Assembly: GCA_002887195.1 (NCBI GenBank)
Contig: PJAB01000420.1
Location: forward strand, 1 to 27,252
DNA: 27,252 nucleotides
Reading direction: 5' to 3'
Origin: Chrysochromulina parva
Lineage: Eukaryota; Haptophyta; Prymnesiales; Chrysochromulinaceae
A program made the translations under genes and the position numbers. The notes under the pieces are model-generated. The model did not search any database. It had not been told where the DNA came from and saw only the letters and a program-made list of their open reading frames with translations. This document shows positions 15,520-24,000 of this stretch, piece by piece. Numbering within the stretch: the stretch's first letter is position 1; each line of letters starts with the position of its first letter.

Positions 15520-15713
15520 ACCCTTCCAGCATGAAACGAACAGAGCCCTGCCGCCACCCTGTTTCGCGGTTGTGGCCTATGCTTCATGCGAGAGCCGATC
15601 ACCCGAAGCTCAAGCTGAGGTTCCAGCCCATGCCTCCCACGCGAGTGCTCTTTTCACTGCTGGATCTTCATCCTAAGTTCGGGCACAAGAGCTCTCGCCG
15701 GACTTCTGCACAG

Positions 15714-15767
15714 CTGCCGCTGCTGCCGCCGCTGCCGCCGCTGCCCCTGCTGCCGCTGCCGCTGCCT
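15714..15767. repeat. CTGCCG-type microsatellite
   Basis: Imperfect array of ctgccg, ctg and ccg units. In one plus-strand frame it would encode a Leu-Pro run. Confidence 0.85.
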
Positions 15768-16047
15768 CAACATACCCGTGCACCTACCACGCCGCCGTGC
15801 CTCCCGCCCTGTGCAGAGGCCACATGGGACGTCGACACTCGGGCCGGCGCCGTTATCAGCATGCATCACTGCGACGACGGGCCACATTGAGGTGCGCACG
15901 CCGCAGGCCACTGTGCTCGCTCGGCACAGCGCTCGCTCGGCTCGGCCGCACGCACGCACGCGACACGCACACGGCGATGACGACCTGTACATCTTGGCTG
16001 TGCTTGAGTCCGGGGTGACAGCCGGGGACTGAGAACAACGGCACATG

Positions 16048-16137
16048 AATGAAAGGCCGAGCCATCGCCCTCGGATTGCCTCTAATGACATCTGATGACC
16101 TCTGATGGCCTCTAATGAAAGGCCGAACCATCGCCCT
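16048..16137. repeat. 24-bp direct repeat, 66 bp apart
   Basis: aatgaaaggccgagccatcg plus ccct at 16048-16071 recurs with one change at 16114-16137. Between them lie short echoes of tctaatgacatctgatgacc. Confidence 0.85.
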
Positions 16138-16204
16138 GCTTCGGCCATCGCCCTGCTTCGGCCATCGCCCTGCTTCGGCCATCGCCCTGCTTCGGCCATC
16201 GCCC
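16129..16204. repeat. 17-bp minisatellite, about 4.5 copies
   Basis: catcgccctgcttcggc at 16129, 16146, 16163 and 16180, with a partial fifth copy from 16197. The copies are perfect. The unit is not a multiple of three, which argues against coding. Confidence 0.95.
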
Positions 16205-16662
16205 CGCCCAAATCCTGCTGCCGCGTGGTGTTTCATGGTGGTGCCCCACCCTCCCTTCCCGGCAAAGCTTGATCGGCCAGCCGCTGCCCACGACTGCGTC
16301 GTCTTCTCAATTGCCGCACACGTTCCGCTTGCCTATGCACCAATCAGGCCTCTCCTCCATGCCTGGAAGGAATCCATGGCTCGCTACATTCTGGGGCCCA
16401 CTTCTGACCTCTGTTCCCTTTGCTCTCGCCGCCGCAGAGCTCGCTCAATCTCCTGCGGCCAACTGGAAGGTGAAACACTGACGTTCAGACGGGTTTTATC
16501 GAACGCAAGGAAGAGGAAGACGGATCTCTCCACACATAGGACACTTTGTGACATTGTGAGCGCCACCCGCGCACGCCTCTTCGGGGCTTGCAGGGGATGT
16601 GAGTGTGTTTGGCCGCCAGGGCGCCCTAACCTAACATGGAGCATTCCATTAGCACTGTCGTA

Positions 16663-16668
16663 AATAAA
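16663..16668 (+). terminator. AATAAA, possible polyadenylation signal on the plus strand
   Basis: aataaa within gtaaataaaagt. It would suit a plus-strand transcript ending near 16690, but no convincing plus-strand gene precedes it. It may be chance. Confidence 0.2.
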
Positions 16669-16849
16669 AGTACTTCAGTCGATAACGAAGCGGGTCTGAC
16701 GTGATCCTCTGCGGTTGTGGACGAGCGTGTCAGGCACCGTAATTCGTACGCTCCACTTTTTATCCACTTTCCTTCACCCTCGGCTCCGATGTCCGAACGA
16801 GGGACCCCGATCGCCCACGCAACAGCGAACGCCCGGAAACACGCGCGAA

Positions 16850-17815
16850 CTACTCGTCAGTGTACCACCCGTACCCAAAAGGTTTCATCTGGGCTTTCAG
16901 CCCTGATGCGCACCAGTATGGGGCCCCTCCGTGGCATGTTGCCCATTGACCGTTCAGGAGCACAGGCGTGCTTCCTGCTCCCCGACACGCACGTGTGTTG
17001 AGCGTCATGTTGAGCTTGGCGGCGGCAGTCTCGAGGCGCGAGTCATGCGTGAGTGTCATGTTGAGCTTGGCGGCGGCAGTCCCGAGGCGCGAGTTATGCG
17101 CCCATAGCTGGTCGCCAAAGCACCCGTGATTCACCAGGTATCCGTAGCCCATGGAGCGCAGAAACTCTCGGAGCACGGCACTTGGCCTCTCGATGGTAAG
17201 GAACTTGAAGCGGTATCGGTTGAAGTCGTGAGGCAGCATTGCTCCGTCTTCGCTCCCCTCAATGTCGAGAGACAGATAGTCGATCTCGGGCGGCGCATCC
17301 AGGTGTCTGAGGATGTCAACAAGGGTGACAGTCGTCTCGTGGACAACTAGCCAGCCCCTTTTCACCTTCTTGTTGTCAGTCGAATTACTCAGAATCCCAG
17401 CATAACCATCGTTGTGATCAACTTTGCCATCGCTGATCGGTTTCTGAAACTCAACCATGTCACCGCTCTTGGATGAAACAATACCTCTGACCACCGTGCA
17501 GGTACGATCCGTTACGAGCTTCTCCAGCATTTTTTGGTTTCCGTCAATACAGATTCCTCGCCAACCGTAGTCACGCTCCAGCGCGCGTGTGTTGGAGAGT
17601 AAGACGGGCTCGTTAGCAGCGAGGTCTATGAAGAAACCAGGCTTGTAGTCAGTAAGTAGCGCTATCGTGCGGTCCTGTCCGACCTGCGAATTCCAGTGGC
17701 CGAGCTTATCCTCTCCACCTCCATGCCCATGCTTTGCAGCACGCAGGCTTTTGGCGGATACGTATTGGATGATGGAGCGAAAGCCACCAACATCCTGGCC
17801 TGCCCCCTCCAACAT
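16850..17815 (-). CDS. FkbM family methyltransferase (Methyltransf_21)
   Basis: SAM-dependent methyltransferase of the FkbM type. In algae these occur in large families, and many are thought to O-methylate glycans. The ATG is at 17815, giving 321 residues. The family signature opens with SQVGQD (43-48), followed by FFIDLAANEP (61-70, SAM-binding loop; the usual form is D-x-G-A/A-N), LERDYGWRGICIDGN (79-93) and IDYLSLDIEGSE (178-189). GFFIDLAANEP has Ala where many members have Gly, as is common in eukaryotic members. The C-terminal part carries a duplicated 17-residue unit (HNSRLGTAAAKLNMTLT / HDSRLETAAAKLNMTLN, 239-272) and ends in a Trp/Gly/Cys-rich stretch. No signal peptide or anchor is visible, so an upstream exon may be missing. 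It is divergent from the ferlin-like gene, with 267 bp between the starts. Confidence 0.8.
   Translation of the reverse strand: MLEGAGQDVGGFRSIIQYVSAKSLRAAKHGHGGGEDKLGHWNSQVGQDRTIALLTDYKPGFFIDLAANEPVLLSNTRALERDYGWRGICIDGNQKMLEKLVTDRTCTVVRGIVSSKSGDMVEFQKPISDGKVDHNDGYAGILSNSTDNKKVKRGWLVVHETTVTLVDILRHLDAPPEIDYLSLDIEGSEDGAMLPHDFNRYRFKFLTIERPSAVLREFLRSMGYGYLVNHGCFGDQLWAHNSRLGTAAAKLNMTLTHDSRLETAAAKLNMTLNTRACRGAGSTPVLLNGQWATCHGGAPYWCASGLKAQMKPFGYGWYTDE
17000..17101. repeat. 51-bp tandem duplication in the FkbM gene
   Basis: The unit beginning gagcgtcatgttgagcttgg lies at 17000-17050 and recurs with a few substitutions at 17051-17101. It adds 17 residues in frame. Confidence 0.93.
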
Positions 17816-18082
17816 TGCACGCTCGGAGCGTCGCGGCCTCGCGGCTACCTCAGCGCAATTTCATCCCTCATCAAGGGGCGCCTCCCTGCCCGGCCTGTGA
17901 GGATAACGGGGGAGGGGGGAGGAATAAGGGGCACCCGCACCGCAGAGGACTTGAGGAACGTCCGATCAGGCCCCTCACAGTGAAAAGGTCGTGCTCTATC
18001 CATACATACACGTACTCTCGCGCTAGCTTCGGCTCCTCTGTCAAGTGTCGGAACTCCCGCGATTGAGCCTATCCCCCGGCCG
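17816..18082. promoter_or_regulatory. Shared divergent upstream region, FkbM (-) and ferlin-like (+)
   Basis: 267 bp between two divergent ATGs. It must hold 5' UTRs and probably promoter elements for both genes. No TATA box or known element is recognised. A purine-rich stretch (gggggaggggggaggaataagggg) sits near 17909-17932. Confidence 0.4.
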
Positions 18083-21000
18083 ATGAGTCCAAAGGCCCGC
18101 GACCGATCACGATCACCGCTCTCGATCTTCGGGCGTACCAAGCGAACGGTGACCAGTCCGAGCGATGGCCGTGAAGCGCTGCTCTCCAGCGGCGCCGGCT
18201 CAATCAATGAGGCATCGATCGCAGATGCTTGCGGGCCGACGACGACGCCGCCGCTGCTTGCAGCAAGCAGCGTGCTTCCCACCGGTCCGTCGCCATCCTC
18301 GTCACAAGCGCCCGCGCTGGCCGCGGAGCTGCCGCCGAGCAAGCCGCGCGGCAGGCAACGGCCTCCCGTGCTGCCCAGGAAGGCCACGGCACCCGGTCAG
18401 TTGCTCATCGGCGTGCGCAGTGCCAAGGACCTCGCAGCCGTCAACTCGAGCGGCCGCACGTCCGACCCGTACGTCAAGGTGACGGTCTACACGCCGAGCC
18501 AGGTGCTCGAGAAGAAGACGACGCCGCGGATGAGGACGCTTGCCCCGGAGTGGGAGGAGGAGCTCAGCTTCGGCAACGTGTACGGCGACGGCGAGCTGCC
18601 CATGGTCGAGCTCGCAGTGTACGACGCCGAGCCGAGTTTTGACAAGCGGTTCGCGGTGCGCCAGCTGCGGCTGCACGACTACGCCCAGCTGACGGCGGGC
18701 GAGGTGCTCGAGCTGCCGTCGCTCGAGCTCAACGGCACGAATGCGCGCCGGCATGGCAAGCTGAGCGCGGGCACCTTCTCGACGGGGCCTATCATCGACG
18801 GGCAGGGCACGCTGCACGTGTGGCTCGCGTGGCTCCCGGGCGCCGAGCCCATCGCGCCCAGGCGGTCGGGCTGGTCGCTCTCTGCGGCGGTCGGTCTGAG
18901 CAGCGGCACGTCCGGCGTACGATCCTCAGGCGAACTCGAGCATTACGCCGAGCCTGATGACGAGATGCGCTCTGAGAAGGAGAAGAGCGCGCGTGAGGCG
19001 CTCGCCAAGGAGACGGCCGAGGCGGCGCAGGCGCAGGTCGAGGAGGAGGAGGCCGCGCTCGCTGCGATCAAGCCAGGAGACTACCAGCTGCACGTGCACG
19101 TCATCGAGGCACGGGAGCTCGCCGGTCGCGATTGGAATGGCACCTCGGACCCATACGTAACCGTCCGATGGCTCGACCAGTCGCGCTCGACCACGGTGCG
19201 GAATGCCGTCACTTCACCCATCTGGGACGAGCATCTCTTCGTGCAGCACCTCGATCTCGAAAAGTCGCAGGTCCATCAGTCGCACATCGAGGTGTCCGTA
19301 TACGACGAGGACGAGGTCGCGGGCATCAAAACCTCCGAGCTCATCGGCCAATTCTTCCTTGATGCCTCAACGCTCTACTACCGCAAGGACCACGAGCTCT
19401 ACCGGCAGTGGCTGGTGCTCTCTGCGCCGTACGAGGCGCGCAAGAAGCTGGTGGGTCAGGCGGCCGCGGGCGGCCAGGCCGGCTACCTCAAGCTCTCCCT
19501 CACGCTCTCGGGGCCTGGCGACACTCCGCCCAACCACGATGAGGAAGCGGAGGACGAGGAGGGCGAGAGCGTGCCGCTCATGCCTGCCTCGATGAAGCAA
19601 GAGCTGCTCTTTGTGCGCGTGGCCATCCACTCCGCATACGGACTGCCCAAGGTGGACTCGTCCACGCTCGACAAGCTGTACGACAAGCGCGCCTCGATCG
19701 ACCCGTACGTGCAGGTGCGCCTTGGGGGAGAGAAGCTGCGCACCAAGGTCATCAAGACCAACACGATGCCCGTGTGGCACGTCGAGTTTTGGATGCCGTT
19801 GCTCATGCCGACCGTCGACACGAAGCTCAAGCTCAAGCTCAAGGACTACAACTTTGGGCAGTCCCACCGCACGTTGCAGGAGTGGACTGTCGCCCTCGAC
19901 CCGGTCCTACGCGCCGAGCCGGGCGCGCAGCTGCTCACCTGGCTGCACCTGTACGGGCCGTCGGAGGCCGCCAAGCGGCGCGACAACAATAAGCTGCGGC
20001 GCTTCGAGTACCATTCAGAGTGGCATGGCCGGCTGCTGATCGCGCTGCGGGTCGAGCGGCCCGACAAGTATGGTCAGTACGCCATCGGAGGCAAGGAAGG
20101 TGGTCCAAATAAGGAAGGTGGCTCGAGGGCGCGCGGGCCGCTTCCCGAGCGGCCGCTCATGCGCCTGATGAGCTCTGAGGCCGAGAGGCGCCGGCCAGCC
20201 GAGTGCCTTTATCAGGCTCGCTTCGCGGTGCTCTGCGGCACGGGCATCGACCCGAAAGAAGTGCAGACCTCTGTGGAGTTGCAGCTGGGTGAGTTTGAAT
20301 TCGGACTGAACACCAAAGGCGCGCGCGCCGCCGTGCGCGAGGGCCAGGCCACCTTCCAGTCCGAGATGGGGGCCCTCGACAATGAGCGCGCGCCGGGCGT
20401 TCTCCGACCCAAGGGCAAGCAGCATCACCTGCGGCTGCCACTGGACACGGCCCAGCTGCCCGACGCCATCCTGTACGTCCTCCGCGGCGGAAAGCGTGCT
20501 TACTACGCTCGCTTCAAGGCGCGTACCCTCGTCGACGCACAATTCGCGCCGCGCTGGGTCCACCTCGCGCCGTGCGCGTCGAGCGGCAACCTGGTGCGCA
20601 CCCCGAAGGGAGGGGGAGCGGCCGCCTCGCCGCCCGCACTGCTCGTGTCCCTCGGACTCGCTCGCATCAACCCCGGCGCTATGCTCCAGTCCCCGCCCGC
20701 CACGCCCCGATCTCCGCCCGACGAGCACAGCACTGCTCCTGCCGCGGCGAGCAGCGCTGCGAGCAGTGCTGCCTCCGGCGCTGCCTCCGGCGCTGCAGAA
20801 GCCGTTGCAGATGAGCCCCCGCCTGTAGGGAACATCGACTGGCTGCCGACGCTCGAGGAGATGCCAGCTCGTCAGCCGCTCACCGCCTACGAGCTTCGCG
20901 TGCATGCGTACATGGCGCGCGACCTACCCGCACGCGACGAGAACGGCGCGCTCGACCCATATTTGGTCGCATCGCTCGCTGGTATCGAGGCGCGCGCGGT

Positions 21001-24000
21001 GCCCATCGGGCACAGTGGCACGGAACGAGCGGCCAGCGCACCGCTCCGAAGCCAGACGCAAACCCTGCCCGCGACGGCCTTCCCGAGCTGGTTTGAGACG
21101 CTCACGTTGCCCCTCTGGCTGCCGCCCCTCACGCCCCTCGGCCCCGTGCCCGCGACGGCGCCGTCGATCGGCGCCGAGCATCTCGACAAGGAGAAAGAGT
21201 CCCGTGCCCACGACGACGCCCACGTGGCACCCCCACGTTCGCAGTCCTTGAAGGACTTGCTCCAGAATGTTGAGAAGGTGAGCAACGTGGTGGGCGGTGC
21301 CGTTGGAAACGTGCTTGAGACCGGCGTCTCCTTGGGCGCGCGCATTGGCGCAGGCATCGGCGTGGGCTTGGGGCTGGGCGGCGCTCCCAAGGAAGGGGAG
21401 GCACCGGTGGAGGAGGAGCAGCCCACACCCATGTCGACCAAGGAGCGCGCGAAGCAGGCGCAGCAGAAGCTCGAGGCGCTGCTCGCAGAGGGGCGGCCGC
21501 TTCTCGCCCCCGAGGTGATCCTCTCCGTATGGGATTCTGACGAGGGCACACTCACGAGCGAGCCTGATGAATTCGTAGGGCGCGTGTGTGTGCCGCTGCG
21601 CGCTGCGCACATTGTGCCGTGCGAGGACCGCGCGCTGAGCCCCGAGATTGAGCCCTTCTGGATCTCGCTCGCCGAGCTCGACCACGAGGGGCTCGACGGC
21701 GGCGAGATCATGATCCGGCTCGAGCTCGTCGAGCTCGATCTGCCGTCTCTCGCGAGCTCGACCAGCCGCGACGGTGCGAGCCGCGACGTTATGGTGCATC
21801 AGGTAGGCACGACATGGCAGATCGCCGACGACGTGCACGAGCCCGAGCGGCCCGCGCCGCTGCTGCGTCAACCGTCGGGCGCACCGGCGCACCCGGTCGT
21901 CACGTACAGGCTGATGCCGATCATGCCCGAGTTTGAGTGGCACACTGTTACGGTGGTGGTGCTCTCGCTGCAGGGTCTGCGCTCGTCGACGCTCAAGCTC
22001 CCCAGATGGCTGAGCAAGAACGCGTTCATCGAGTCGCCCTCGAAGCCCTTTGTGGAGCTGGACGCGGGCAAGCAGCCCCATTTTGTGAAGGCGCGCTCGC
22101 AGGACAAGGCGATCAAGAAGACCAAGAGACTCCAATCGCTTCGGCAGAAGGTCAAAGAAGCTGCACTCACTCTCCACGGCGTCAAAGACGGCGCGGTGAG
22201 CGTGCGGCGCACCCGCTCGAGCGACCAGCCGTCGCCACTCGCGCCGGTCTTCTTCGAAGTTCTCAAGCTGCGCCTAAAGCTGCCCACCAACCACCTCTTC
22301 ATGCCGACAGTCAACGTGCGGGTGTACGACACGCAATTCGGCGGGCTCTACACGCCCATGCTGGGCTACACGGGTATCGACCTGCGCGACTACATGTCGG
22401 GGAGCGAGGTGCGCGCCGCGTGCCTCGATGAGCTCAAGTTGGGCGAGGAGTTGGGCGAGCTTGAGAGAAGTGCCCGCGGAGGGCGGTGGGGGTCCGAGGC
22501 CTCGGTCGCGACGCCTGGTGGCGCCGGAACGGAGTGCATCTTGATGGGCGCGGGCTTGGACGAGTGCAACGGGCTCTACCGGCACGTGCCGGAGGGCGCG
22601 CGCTCGGCCGAGCTCGAGGCGCGCGCCAACGGCAAGGACCTCTTCCGCAACGCCAACGGCGCCGAGATCTACTGGAGCGACACGAATTGGACACGTGGCA
22701 AGGGATACCCAGCGGGCGTGGGCTGCTGGGGTATCGCGCTCGATGGACACCATCGGTACCTGGCGCGCGGCGATTCGCCACGTCCACCCGAGACGGGCTG
22801 GGTGGTACGCGTTGGACTAGGCGTGGCGCCCGCGCCGACGCTCCGGCGTTCGGCGGCGGCAGCTTCGATGGCGCCGCTCACCCTGTCGGAGCTTGAGGAC
22901 CAACGGCTCGAGAAGAAGCTCGTGGACGAGCTTCGTCAGCTCATCTACCGCAAGGTCCAGATCCTAAACGCGCAGGGGCGCTCGCACGCCTCTATTGCAG
23001 ACGCGCTGCTCCAGGACATGCTCGTCGTCGAGAGGCTCAGGCTGCCGACTACAGGGCCCGTCGACGAGAATGACGTGCCGCTTGCGACGATCGAGTGGGT
23101 TCAGCGCATCCTGCTGCAGGGGCAGGAGCTCCCCCCGATGCTCAACAAGCTGCATGCGCCCGGCAAACTCTACCGCATCCTGTGCCAGTGCGGCCTCAAG
23201 ACGACTAATGTTGGCTGGATCGCGCTGCAGAGAGCCACCAAACTTGCAAAGGAGGAGAGGCGGCTTGCCAGCAGCATCTGCAAGGTCGAGCATGACCTTC
23301 TCGCGGCCATCGACCGCTCGCCAGGCCTCATCACCGCGCTGCGCGGCCGCGACACCCTCAATTGCAAGCTCGAGGAGTCCAGCAAGCACATGGGGCCGCT
23401 GCCCTTTGACGTATTCGTCGTCAAGTTTGGGCAGAGAAATCATCAGCGCAAGGTGTGCACGATGAAGTGCGTTGTGCACCTTGGCGAGTCGGAGGACGAG
23501 GAGGAGGAGCGCCTACTCGAGCAGTCGGCTGCCGACGAGGGCGCCCCGCGCGAGAGCCAGCACAGCGCTCAGTACAGCGCTGCGGAACGGCTCTTCGAGG
23601 CGCTGCAGAAGCCCATGACGTACATCGTGCGCGTCTACGTGCTCATCGCCAAGGACCTGCCCGAGAACGGCGCGGACAAGCCAGACCCGTACCTACGCCT
23701 TTCCCTAGGAGAGCAGGTGCGTGAGAACCGTCAGGACGCTTTCTCGGACGAGAGCGAGGTGGGCTTCTACCAGGCCTTCGAGTTCACCGCAACGCTGCCG
23801 GGGGCGACAGTGCTGTGCGTGGATGTGATGGATAAGAACTTTTTGTGGGAGGACGTGCTGATCGGCGGCACCGAGATCGACATTGAGGATCGCATCTTCT
23901 CGAAGCACTGGCAGGCCGTGTGCTCGGCTCGCCCTCCAAAGGAGCGGCGCGAGCTACGCCGGCCCGAGATCAACCTGCGCCAGGGTTTCGTCGATCTCTT

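Larger units (their letters stand above)
15004..16849. other. Repeat-rich intergenic region, about 1.85 kb
   Basis: It lies upstream of the OTU gene and downstream of the FkbM gene. Open frames exist (for example + 15531-15890, + 16115-16663, - 15654-16211), but their translations mostly reflect simple repeats and are Arg/Pro/Leu-rich, so I do not call them. The region is a patchwork of five different simple or tandem repeats, listed separately. Confidence 0.55.

Noticed and set aside
16129..16204. CRISPR array
   Set aside because: The copies are directly contiguous with no spacers, and the genome is eukaryotic.
15654..16236. Minus-strand frames encoding repeated Gly-Asp-Gly-Arg-Ser units
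   Set aside because: The repeats come from the 17-bp array, whose unit is not a multiple of three, so two frames give similar peptides.
16115..16663. Plus-strand 182-codon frame ending at an AATAAA
   Set aside because: Its first third is translated minisatellite and the remainder resembles no protein. The polyA-like motif alone is weak.
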